Source: Candidatus Hydrogenedens terephthalaticus JGI OTU-1 (GTDB lineage Bacteria; Hydrogenedentota; Hydrogenedentia; Hydrogenedentales; Hydrogenedentaceae). Taken from it: a stretch of 36,638 bases of DNA. A model generated the notes under the pieces. The model made no database searches, was not told the origin of the DNA, and worked only from the letters and a program-made list of their open reading frames with translations. A program made the translations under genes and the position numbers. How positions within the stretch are numbered: the stretch's first letter is position 1; the number at the start of each line of letters is the position of its first letter. Positions 9,745 to 17,845 of this stretch are shown piece after piece. The stretch covers positions 40,001-76,638 of the forward strand of contig AWNW01000006.1 of assembly GCA_000493945.1 (NCBI GenBank), in the 5' to 3' direction.

Positions 9745-10902
9745 TCATTTTTCGGTCTTTGTTCTATTGTAATAAAAAAGTTTTGCTATTTGTTCGCTTG
9801 TTCGTAGTATATTGTTTGAAGTATTTTTCAAAAGTTCTTCTTTGGATGTTTCTCCAGCAGAAATAGGGAAAACAACGACATTCCCTTTAGACCGACAAGC
9901 GTCCCAACCTTTTCCCAATCTCCCAACAAGGATAATTACCATTTTATTATACTTTTTGGCAAGGTTTAGAATTTCACCTACAACTTTGCCGTAAAAACTC
10001 TGATGGTCTAATTGTCCTTCTCCAGTAATAATGAGGTCAACAGAAGCAATTTTTTGGGATAAATTGCTGGTTTGGGCTATCCATTGAAAACCGGGAACAA
10101 ATTTTCCGGAAGCAAAAGCAAATAAAGCGCCTCCCATTCCTCCTGCGGAACCGCTACCTGGTTGTTTCTGAATATCTATTTTCATATCTCGTTTTATTAT
10201 ACGAGCAAAGTTTTTAAGGGCTTTGTCTACTACGGGACATAATTCTTTTTTTAGTCCTTTTTGGGGACCATAAACGAATGTTGCACCCTGGGGACCGTAA
10301 TAAGGATTTTTAACATCACTGGCTATAATAATGGTAGTATTTTTAATTTGTTCATAGTAATGAGTATTCTTGATATATGCGAGATTTTGTAGTTCTAAAG
10401 GTCCTATTCCAATGGATTTCCCCTGAGAATTGAGGAGTTGATACCCCAAAGCCTGAGCAATACCTGCTCCCCCATCGTTAATTCCAGACCCACCTAAACC
10501 TAACACCACTTGCCTCGCCCCTTTACGAATTGCATGTAAAATAACCTCACCTACGCCATAACTGGTAAAAAATTCTGGTTTTCGCTTATCAGGGGGAACA
10601 AGATGAAGCCCAACAATCTCTGCCGTTTCTATAATCGCTGTTTTTTGTTCCGTAAGCCAGCCATATTTGATTTTTCTTTTTTTGCCCATCAAATCTGTAA
10701 CAACCGTTGTGATGTATTTCATATTTAAACTTACAGATACGGCGTTTAAGAAACCCTCTCCCCCATCAGAAAGAGGACATATAATCAACTCACTATCGGG
10801 AATAATATTTTTCCATCCTTCCGCAATAGATTTTGCAACTTTTGTAGTATCTGAGGACTCTTTGAATGAATCTGGAGCAATAAGAACTTTCAACTTTGCC
10901 AT
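9745..10902 (-). CDS. Glycerate kinase (GlxK/GarK family)
   Basis: This 385-residue protein begins KVLIAPDSFKESSDTTKVA, followed by ICPLSDGGEGF and later GLGGSGINDGGAGIAQALG, SGSAGGMGGALFAF and ITGEGQLDHQS. These are the hallmarks of the type-I glycerate kinases, which phosphorylate D-glycerate with ATP, usually to 2-phosphoglycerate, and so feed glyoxylate or sugar-acid catabolism into glycolysis. Length matches the family (~380). Its stop is 11 bases before glnE, an unusual partner that probably only shares the promoter. The start ATG follows an AAGGTGAAGGA-type ribosome site. Which phosphate position is used (2- or 3-) cannot be read from the sequence. Confidence 0.92.
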   Translation of the reverse strand: MAKLKVLIAPDSFKESSDTTKVAKSIAEGWKNIIPDSELIICPLSDGGEGFLNAVSVSLNMKYITTVVTDLMGKKRKIKYGWLTEQKTAIIETAEIVGLHLVPPDKRKPEFFTSYGVGEVILHAIRKGARQVVLGLGGSGINDGGAGIAQALGYQLLNSQGKSIGIGPLELQNLAYIKNTHYYEQIKNTTIIIASDVKNPYYGPQGATFVYGPQKGLKKELCPVVDKALKNFARIIKRDMKIDIQKQPGSGSAGGMGGALFAFASGKFVPGFQWIAQTSNLSQKIASVDLIITGEGQLDHQSFYGKVVGEILNLAKKYNKMVIILVGRLGKGWDACRSKGNVVVFPISAGETSKEELLKNTSNNILRTSEQIAKLFYYNRTKTEK

Positions 10903-11015
10903 TTTCCTTCACCTTTTTGTGAGCATGAATATGTATATTATTACAGACTTCCATAGAATGAAAAATAATTTTTTTAAAAATGTTAAAACTCCAATTTCAA
11001 GTATGCAAGGAAATA

Positions 11016-11024
11016 TGATATAAT
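11016..11024 (+). promoter_or_regulatory. Extended -10 promoter for greA-carB
   Basis: TGATATAAT at 11016-11024 is a perfect extended -10 element (TG-n-TATAAT), 76 bases before the greA start. No good -35 box stands at 16-18 bases upstream, which is common with extended -10 promoters. Prediction by motif only. Confidence 0.45.
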
Positions 11025-11100
11025 TCCTCCAATTTAAAAGCGAATGAAATTTTATTTTGGGCTTAAATGTTAACCATACGAAATAAGATGGAATAAGTGT

Positions 11101-11574
11101 ATGGAACCAATCTACATTACAGAAGAAGGTCTACAAAAGTTACGAGAAGAATTAGCAGAGTTAAATAAACAAAAGATTAAATTAGCCGAAGTGATAGCGT
11201 ATGCTCGTTCTTTGGGTGATTTGAGTGAAAATGCAGAATATCATGCAGCAAAGCATGAGCAGGGACTTTTAATGGCGAAGATTAACGATATTGAAGATAA
11301 AATTGCACGGGCTGTAATTGTTGATACTACACAAATGGACACATCCGAAGTTCGTTTAGGAGTAAGTGTGCGATTGTTAAATGAAAAGTTAAAAAAAGAA
11401 ATTACTTATACAATAGTAAGTCCTGTGGAAGCGGATTTATCATCGGGTAAATTATCAACACAATCACCTGTGGGGCAGGCATTGTTAGGGAAGAAAGTTG
11501 GGGATGTAGTTGAAGTAAATGTGCCAGCAGGAACATTGCGACTCAAAATTCTGGAAATTTTACTTTCACAATAA
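11101..11574 (+). CDS. greA: Transcription elongation factor GreA
   Basis: This 157-residue protein matches the usual GreA length (~158). The N-terminal coiled coil has EGLQKLREELAEL and the diagnostic ARSLGDLSENAEYHAAK loop, whose acidic tip (Asp and Glu of GDLSENAEY) enters the RNA polymerase secondary channel. The C-terminal FKBP-like domain contains SPVGQALLGKKVGDVVEV. GreA restarts backtracked polymerase by stimulating cleavage of the nascent RNA. It is first in a two-gene unit with carB, whose start is 20 bases downstream. Confidence 0.96.
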   Translation: MEPIYITEEGLQKLREELAELNKQKIKLAEVIAYARSLGDLSENAEYHAAKHEQGLLMAKINDIEDKIARAVIVDTTQMDTSEVRLGVSVRLLNEKLKKEITYTIVSPVEADLSSGKLSTQSPVGQALLGKKVGDVVEVNVPAGTLRLKILEILLSQ

Positions 11575-11594
11575 TTTTAATAAGGAATAAGTTA

Positions 11595-14500
11595 ATGCCA
11601 AAAAGAAATGACATTAAAAAGATAATGATTATAGGTTCGGGTCCTATTATAATTGGGCAGGCGTGTGAATTTGATTATTCTGGAACACAAGCATGCAAAG
11701 CATTGCGAGAAGAGGGTTATGAAGTTGTATTGGTAAACAGCAATCCGGCTACGATTATGACGGACCCGGAAACAGCAGATTGCACTTATATTGAACCGTT
11801 AACAGTTCCTTTTTTGGAAAAGATAATTGAACGGGAGAAACCGGATGCTTTGCTACCCACAGTAGGAGGACAAACAGGACTTAATTTATCCGTTGCATTA
11901 GCGGATGCTGGGATATTGGCGAAACATGGCGTCCAGATGATAGGTGCTAATGCACAAACAATAAGAAAAGCAGAAGACCGCGGATTGTTTAAAGAGGCAA
12001 TGATTCACTGTGGGCTGGAAGTGCCGCGTAGTCTGGTTATTCATCATCTTGATGAAGCGATGGAGTTTGGTGCAGAGATTAATTATTCTGCTGTAATCCG
12101 TCCTGCGTTTACATTAGGCGGAACCGGTGCGGGATTATCTTTCAACAAGGATGAATATGTGGCGGCTATTCAAAAAGGATTGGAGGCAAGCCCGATTCAT
12201 GAAGTTTTAGTAGAAGAGTCCGTTATCGGCTGGAAAGAATACGAGTTAGAAGTAATGCGGGATTTAAAGGACAATGTAGTTATTGTCTGTCCTATTGAGA
12301 ATATAGACCCGATGGGTGTGCATACAGGTGATAGTGTTACTGTAGCACCTGCACAGACTTTAACGGATAAAGAATATCAAGTAATGAGAAATGCGGCAAT
12401 TACTATTATGCGGGAAATCGGTGTGGATACGGGGGGGGTCTAATGTTCAGTTTGCCGTTAACCCTCAAACAGGACGAATGGTGGTTATAGAGATGAATCC
12501 ACGCGTATCACGGAGTTCTGCATTGGCTTCTAAGGCGACAGGATTCCCAATAGCAAAAATTGCCGCAAAATTGGCTGTCGGTTATACTCTGGACGAAATA
12601 CCCAATGATATTACAAAAGAGACACCTGCATGTTTTGAACCAACGATTGACTATGTGGTCACTAAAATCCCGCGTTGGGCATTTGAAAAATTTTCGGGTG
12701 CGGAACCGATATTAACGGTTCAAATGAAAAGTGTCGGTGAAACGATGAGTATTGGAAGAACCTTTAAAGAATCTCTACAAAAAGCTATACGCGGATTGGA
12801 AATTGGTAGATTTGGCTTCGGTGGAGATGGGAAAGCAAAACATCTCACAAAAGAACCCCATTCACAGGCAGAAAAGGATGCACTTTTGCGGGCTTTACGA
12901 ACACCTTCACCCCATCGGTATCTTCATTTAGCGGAAGCCATCCGACTTGGAGCCACTGTCGAGGAGTTGCATGAAATAACAAAAATTGACCCGTGGTTCA
13001 TCCGTCAGATGGAAGAAATTGTAGAGGAGGAAAAGAACTTAATTGAATTATCTACAGAAATTACTTCTTATATTAATACTGATTCAAAGGAAGCAAAGAA
13101 AAAAGAGTTCCTAACAAAGAGGATAAAAAAAGCCAAACAATATGGTTTTTCAGATTATCAGTTAGCAAGATATTGGAAGTTAAACGAATTAGATGTAAGA
13201 AATTTGCGGAAGCAATTGGGAATTGTTCCAACTTATCGGCTTGTAGATACATGTGCGGCTGAATTTGAAGCATATACCCCCTATTATTATTCGACTTATG
13301 AAGATGAGGATGAAGTGCAACTTACGAATAAACCGCGGATAATTATTTTAGGAGGTGGACCTAATCGAATTGGACAGGGAATTGAGTTCGATTACTGCTG
13401 TGTACATGCGGTTTTTGCTCTCAAAGATGCCGGCTACGAAACCATTATGGTGAACTGCAATCCAGAAACTGTCTCGACGGATTATGATACATCAGATCGT
13501 TTATTCTTTGAACCGGTAACATTTGAAGATGTAATGAATATCATTGAACGCGTTCAGCCTCAGGGGGTTATCGTTCAATTCGGTGGGCAAACCCCGCTGA
13601 ACATAGCTCAACAATTAGAAAAGGCAGGTGCTCCCATTATTGGCACATCCGCATGGAATATTGCCCGTGCAGAAGACCGCAAACTTTTCCGTGAAGTGGT
13701 GGAAAAACTGAATCTCCTCCAGCCGGAAAATGATACAGCCCGTTCCTTTGAGGAGGCTTTGCAAATTGCTGAACGGATAGGCTATCCCGTAGTGGTAAGA
13801 CCTTCTTTTGTATTAGGAGGTCGGGCTATGGAGATTGTGTATGATTCAAATGCACTCCAAAGATATATGGAATATGCAGTAGAGGCGTCGCCAGAACATC
13901 CGATATTAATTGATAAGTTCCTTGAAGATGCAATTGAAATTGATGTGGACGCCATTTCCGATAAAGAACAGGTCATCGTCGCAGGAGTAATGCAACATAT
14001 TGAAGAGGCTGGTGTCCATTCGGGTGACAGTGCCTGTATTCTTCCTCCTTATGACTTACCATCGGACATAATAGATGTTCTTAAAGAACAAACCCGTGCT
14101 TTAGCAAAAGAATTGGAAGTGTGTGGTTTGATGAATGTGCAATATGCCATAAAGGATAGAAAAGTATATCTGTTAGAGGTAAATCCCCGTGCCTCACGAA
14201 CAATACCTTTTGTAAGCAAAGCGGTCGGTGTACCTTTAGCAAAACTTGCCGCAATGACAATGGTAGGGAAAAAACTTTCAGACATGGGGCTCACAAAAGA
14301 CCCCGAACCACAATATATCTCCGCAAAAGAGGTCGTTTTGCCTTTTATTAAGTTCCCGGGTGTGGATATTATTTTAGGACCTGAAATGCGCAGTACAGGA
14401 GAAGTAATGGGTATTGACAAGAACATGGGACTTGCTTATGCCAAAAGTCAGATAGCTGCTGGAAATAGTATTCCGCTGGAAGGAACTATCTTTATCAGCC

Positions 14501-14898
14501 TGAATGACCATGATAAGAGACATATAGGTTCCGTAGCCAAGGACTTACACGAATTGGGATTTAAATTTATAGCGACCAAAGGAACCGCATCGGTTCTTCG
14601 CGAACAAGGCATTGATGTGGCGGAAGTATTCAAGGTTGGAGAAGGTAGACCGAATGTGCTTGATTGTATAATTAATGGTTATGTGCATTGGATTATTAAC
14701 ACACCGAAAGGGAAGTCCTCCAAAGACGATGAGGTGCTTATCCGCAGGAAAGCATTAGAAAAAAATATCCCGACAATGACAACACTTGCAGCTGTAAAAG
14801 CGGCTGTCCAAGCAATCCGCGAAATGAAAAAAGGAACGATGGGCACCCTCTCTTTACAAGAATACCACAAAACAACAGGGATACAAATAAAAATATAA
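11595..14898 (+). CDS. carB: Carbamoyl phosphate synthase large subunit, frameshifted
   Basis: The large subunit makes carbamoyl phosphate for pyrimidine and arginine synthesis, using ammonia delivered from CarA. Joined, the two frames give about 1100 residues (family ~1070): first synthetase half (GSGPIIIGQACEFDYSGTQA, LLPTVGGQTGLNLS), oligomerisation region, second half (GGGPNRIGQGIEFDYCCVHA, VIVQFGGQTPLNIA, EVNPRASRTIPFVSKA) and the C-terminal MGS-like allosteric domain (FISLNDHDKRHIG, KGTAS). The reading frame breaks at a G8 run, 12431-12438. With seven G the protein reads VDTGGSNVQFAVNP as expected; with eight it hits TAA at once. Everything else is conserved, so sequencing error is likely; true loss would give a carbamoyl-phosphate auxotroph unless another copy exists. 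No carA is adjacent. AAGGAA precedes the ATG. Confidence 0.93.
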
Positions 14899-15494
14899 TA
14901 ACAGATTATCTGAAAAAGACATATCATTATTGTCCTTTCCGGTGAGATGAGACGAATAGGACAGATGGGACAAATAGGAATATTCATAATAATTCTAAAA
15001 GAGAATATCTTTTAAAAAAGAAACTTTTAAGTACAGCGGAATGTAGAGATAATTTTAGGGAGAGTAGTTATTTGCCTATACATGTAATTATAAAGATTGG
15101 TTGTATAAATAGAATGTTTTTCACATAACATCGTGGATATATGTGTCCTTCCCATTTTATCAATCTTATTTCATGAATCCCATTTTTTCTGTCTGTCTCA
15201 TACCTTCAATAGGTAATAGCATCTCTACATCATATAATATGACTAACTATAGGACATAGGTAACACATGGCTTTTAGTATCTTCACAGTACTGCGAAGAA
15301 CACCAAAAATAGGAATGAAAAAGAAAAGGGAATATCGCCCAACTTGATATACGCTACTTTTCCTCTTTTTAGATTGGATTTAAATTAGTAAAAAAATTAT
15401 AACCACGAATTCCACGAACAGAGACGAATAAAAACAAATGGAGAGTTTTCGTTTATCGTTTTTGACATGTAAATCCTGTTGAGTTGTTTTTTTA
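14899..15494. other. Intergenic region with degenerate repeat patches
   Basis: No gene is visible here. Three patches stand out. At ~14945-14980 the sequence reads GACGAATAGGACAGATGGG and continues ACAAATAGG, a stutter of a 9-10 base unit. At 15246-15265, CTATAGGACATAGGTAACA resembles the outer end of the long inverted repeat (269-289). At ~15400-15430, AACCACGAATTCCACGAAC continues as AGAGACGAATAA, another stuttered unit. I see no terminator with a T-run after carB. Confidence 0.6.
14945..14980 (+). repeat. Stuttered GGACAGATGGGACAAATA repeat patch
   Basis: Successive units GACGAATAG, GACAGATGG, GACAAATAG are variants of GACnnATnG with a 9-base period. On the minus strand it reads as PICPICPI in one frame, a typical artefact of such repeats. 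It is non-coding and sits just after carB. Confidence 0.55.
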
Positions 15495-15780
15495 TGTAGA
15501 TGAAGCGTCCTCGCTTCTAGTATTGGAGGGGCGAAAGGTTTTTCGCCCTCCTCTGTGTCCTTTGTGTAAAATTTCCTTCGTGTCCTCTGTGGTTAATTCT
15601 TTTTACCACAAAGAACACAGAGACTTTGCACAAAGTTCACAAAGGGGAAAGAACCAGAAGCCAGGAGGTTTCAGCTACAATTTTTATTGCTCTTATAGTC
15701 CTATAATAGCATGGCATACTGTGTTCTTAAGATTGGGAAGAAAGTATTAATCTGTTACATATATCCTACAGGTTATCATC
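15495..15780 (+). repeat. Right arm of the long inverted repeat
   Basis: Plus-strand 15531-15780 is the inverted counterpart of 262-512. It contains CCTCTGTGTCCTTTGTGTA, TTCCTTCGTGTCCTCTGTGG, ACCACAAAGAACACAGAGA and AAGTTCACAAAGGGGAAAG, then a less repetitive tail ending GATTGGGAAGAAAGTATTAA. It also has its own hairpin at 15529-15548, GGGCGAAA-GGTT-TTTCGCCC, absent from the left arm. Short open frames here mirror those of the left arm and are not genes. The arms enclose ~15 kb of chromosome. Confidence 0.85.
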
Positions 15781-15834
15781 TAATATTTTTGATTATTTGT
15801 TTGTAGGTGGTTTTTGTTTGCAGGTGTTATAAAT

Positions 15835-15990
15835 TTACTTGGAGGATTTTTTGAGAATCTGGGGGATTTCTTGGAGGATTTTTTGTAGGATTTGTTTTCG
15901 GTGTTCTTCGGAAATTTTGTAGTGCTGTTCTTGTTCTAATAGTTCCATCGTTCTTACTGCCACTTGATAGGCGAAATCTTCTACTTTCAT
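15835..15990 (-). CDS. Small 51-residue protein, unknown
   Basis: An ORF of 51 codons begins at ATG 15988-15990 behind a near-ideal ribosome site, AAGGAG eight bases upstream, and ends with TAA at 15835. The peptide starts MKVEDFAYQVAVRTMELLEQ and continues with alternating charged and hydrophobic residues (EEHRKQILQKILQEIPQILK), as in one or two amphipathic helices. No domain is recognised. It lies just outside the left terminal repeat of the IS1595-like element, on the same strand as the transposase, 79 bases beyond that element. It could be a small regulator or the remnant of a larger gene. The ribosome site and absence of low-complexity sequence favour a real gene. Confidence 0.5.
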   Translation of the reverse strand: MKVEDFAYQVAVRTMELLEQEQHYKISEEHRKQILQKILQEIPQILKKSSK

Positions 15991-16072
15991 ATACCCTACT
16001 CCTTAAATACTGTTTTTTCTTCAATAGAAAGAATTATATTAACACTCTACTACTTAATCAAAATAAAGGTGA

Positions 16073-16861
16073 TTATCTATTTGAATCCACCAAGATGATG
16101 GAGGTTAAAATTAATGTATATAAATCTTCACTCCGATGATTATACCGAAATTCTAACTCTTTCAGGTAATACTCAAAATATCGAACACTTACCCCATGAA
16201 ATTTCATCAACCGCTCCTTCGCATAACTCCAAAAACCTTCAATACCATTGATATACACCCGACCATTGGCAAACCGCTGTCCCTTATCTATTCGTAAGTG
16301 CTTAAAATAGTCTCGATGCATTACCAAAGTATCATACGCTTTATATTGATCCGTATAAATTATACTCCCCCGCCTTACTTTCTTTTCTATCTCCTTCAGC
16401 AAGGTCTCCGCCTTCACATTCGGCACGACTTCTACCTTCACCCGCCCCTCTCGCTCGATTATCCCAAATACCGGTATCTTGCCCTCCGCCCCTCTACCTC
16501 GCTTACCCCGTCTCCGACCCCCAAAATAACTCTCATCCGCCTCTACTTCTCCCCCTAATTGCCCCTCCTCCTGCTCGATCCTACGATATATCCCCTCTCG
16601 CAAAACACGGTAAAATCCATACACCGTGCTATACGCCATACCCAACTCCTTACTCGCTTTATGAGCCGATATCTCTAATTCAAATAACTTCACCAACATC
16701 AACAGCCGTCCATAAGGAAGTCGGGTCTTTTCCAGAACACTGCCTCGTCTCGGCGACCATTCCCGACTACAGGTATAGCATTTATAGATACACCTCCGTA
16801 TCCAGCCGACTCGTTCGGAGGAGCAAAAGGGACAGACGGTATAGGTTTTCAACAAACCCAA
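16073..16861 (-). CDS. IS1595-like transposase, probable 5' nonsense mutation
   Basis: The protein has an N-terminal zinc ribbon (CPFCSS...CYTC), then a DDE domain: GGEVEADESYFGGRRRGKRG (first acid), SIIYTDQYKAYD (second) and NGIEGFWSYAKERLMKFHG with the C-terminal catalytic region. This is the IS1595/ISXO2 signature. The open frame can start at TTG 16861 (262 residues). In the same frame, a better start, ATG 16925-16927, follows GAGGAG; it codes MEIMEVVKKAADE, then a TAG at 16886-16888, then KACRYLQALGLLKTY, which looks like the normal family N-terminus. So the natural gene probably began at 16927 and is interrupted by TAG. A perfect 26-bp palindrome lies just after it. Base composition is C-rich on the plus strand, unlike neighbouring unknown genes. 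Confidence 0.8.
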   Translation of the reverse strand: MGLLKTYTVCPFCSSERVGWIRRCIYKCYTCSREWSPRRGSVLEKTRLPYGRLLMLVKLFELEISAHKASKELGMAYSTVYGFYRVLREGIYRRIEQEEGQLGGEVEADESYFGGRRRGKRGRGAEGKIPVFGIIEREGRVKVEVVPNVKAETLLKEIEKKVRRGSIIYTDQYKAYDTLVMHRDYFKHLRIDKGQRFANGRVYINGIEGFWSYAKERLMKFHGVSVRYFEYYLKELEFRYNHRSEDLYTLILTSIILVDSNR

Positions 16862-16885
16862 GGCTTGCAGGTACCTGCAAGCCTT
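16860..16885. repeat. Perfect 26-bp palindrome in the transposase 5' end
   Basis: Positions 16860-16885 read AAGGCTTGCAGGT then ACCTGCAAGCCTT, a perfect dyad with no spacer. In RNA it would fold into a very stable hairpin directly after the TAG codon and over the TTG start of the transposase. It could block translation of the transposase, as start-site hairpins do in other IS elements; that role is an inference. Confidence 0.75.
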
Positions 16886-17023
16886 CTATTCATCTGCGGC
16901 TTTCTTCACTACTTCCATAATCTCCATACTCTTTTCTCCTCTACCTATTTCCTCTTTCCCATCCTATATGTGGATTATATCAGATAATCATCAATGTATT
17001 AATTAAAAAAATAATCAAAAAAC

Positions 17024-17051
17024 TTGACTTGTAAAAAAAAAAAAGTATAAT
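17024..17051 (+). promoter_or_regulatory. Sigma70-type promoter for the Cys-rich protein gene
   Basis: TTGACT at 17024-17029 (5 of 6) and TATAAT at 17046-17051 (6 of 6) are separated by 16 bases, with an A-tract between. It lies 34 bases beyond the IS end and 67 bases before the ATG at 17119, so it reads into the two-gene unit 17119-19033. Confidence 0.65.
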
Positions 17052-17118
17052 TGAATTGCATTTAAACACAAAAATCAACAAAAGGATAGAAATAAACTCA
17101 AATATAGGAGAAAAGGCT

Positions 17119-17796
17119 ATGAAAAAGACTATCTTTATGTTGACTCTGTTTTGTATTTTATTCTCAATCATGACGCAATTATTTGCTGAAGATCCTCCCC
17201 CATGTGGAACCTTATGTGGTGTCTGTGGAATTTTAGATATGGCATGGGAAAATGTGCCAAATGCTGTTACAGTTACATATGAAAATGTTCTTTTCCCTGT
17301 TTGGGCAACTTGCGACGGATTTTCTACTTGTTGTGCAAATAATCCTTGTACACTCTATATAACACAAAGAAATGTATCCGCTGGATTTTGGACATGTGAA
17401 GCTGGAATAAGTTTAGGCATTCAAGTACCTCCAGGATATTCAATACTGGGAGGTGGAAAAATATCTATGGGAGGTCAAACTGTTATAATTGTAGAAGGCG
17501 GTTTAAAATCAGAATGTTTATTAACTCGTTGTCAAAAAAGTACTCAAGAAATAGGTCCTTATTATCACACTATAACAAGAAAAGTTTTATGTACAAAATT
17601 ATGTTATAATCCTACTGATTGGTTACAGAATAATCCCTGCTCTTGGGGACAAAAAATTTGTAAAGGACCTTTAACTTATTATAAAGAGTCCCATGTATGG
17701 TATCTATTAGACGCATGTAAAGTAATTGGAACATGTGGACTTCCAGATTCCAGTTGTCCTCAATGTGCTGATCCATACAATCCAAATTGTAATTAG
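17119..17796 (+). CDS. Secreted cysteine-rich protein, unknown function
   Basis: The product is 225 residues from ATG 17119, chosen over an upstream in-frame ATG (17056) because a GGAG site and a classic signal peptide (MKKTIFMLTLFCILFSIMTQ, cleavage after LFA) follow it. The mature protein holds 19 cysteines, in clusters such as CGTLCGVC, CDGFSTCCANNPC, CSWGQKIC and CPQCADPYNPNC. This implies an exported, heavily disulfide-bonded or metal-binding protein. I recognise no family. The C-terminus ends only three residues after a Cys, as compact secreted domains often do. Its gene is followed after ~50 bases by a membrane protein gene, likely in one transcript from the promoter at 17024. Low GC and position beside an IS suggest an accessory module. 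Confidence 0.65.
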   Translation: MKKTIFMLTLFCILFSIMTQLFAEDPPPCGTLCGVCGILDMAWENVPNAVTVTYENVLFPVWATCDGFSTCCANNPCTLYITQRNVSAGFWTCEAGISLGIQVPPGYSILGGGKISMGGQTVIIVEGGLKSECLLTRCQKSTQEIGPYYHTITRKVLCTKLCYNPTDWLQNNPCSWGQKICKGPLTYYKESHVWYLLDACKVIGTCGLPDSSCPQCADPYNPNCN

Positions 17797-17845
17797 TAAA
17801 GAGAAATAATAAAATATTTATTAAAAAATTAAGGGAGAAGATAAG

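Larger units (their letters stand above)
16070..16990 (-). mobile_element. IS1595-family-like insertion sequence, 921 bp
   Basis: The element is bounded by imperfect 21-bp terminal inverted repeats: TGATTATCTATTTGAATCCAC at 16070-16090 and its inverted partner at 16970-16990 (17 of 21 match, with nine perfect outer bases and seven perfect inner ones). It holds one transposase gene on the minus strand, whose TAA lies inside the left repeat. A TATAAT with the extended TG lies inside the right repeat (minus strand, 16974-16979) and may start the transposase mRNA. I see no convincing 8-bp target duplication (flanks AATAAAGG and TCAATGTA), so the insertion is either old or has lost its duplication. 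Confidence 0.75.

Noticed and set aside
10667..11023. 118-codon plus-strand frame over the glycerate kinase start
   Set aside because: It is antisense to the conserved N-terminus of glycerate kinase and has no recognisable domain.
16298..16558. Plus-strand frame opposite the transposase
   Set aside because: It is an antisense shadow of the conserved DDE domain.
16886..16888. TAG read as pyrrolysine or by programmed readthrough
   Set aside because: No pyrrolysine machinery is in view and IS copies often carry inactivating mutations. Kept only as a possibility in the findings.
17056..17118. Upstream ATG for the Cys-rich protein
   Set aside because: It would place 21 polar residues before a standard signal peptide; the GGAG site serves the ATG at 17119.
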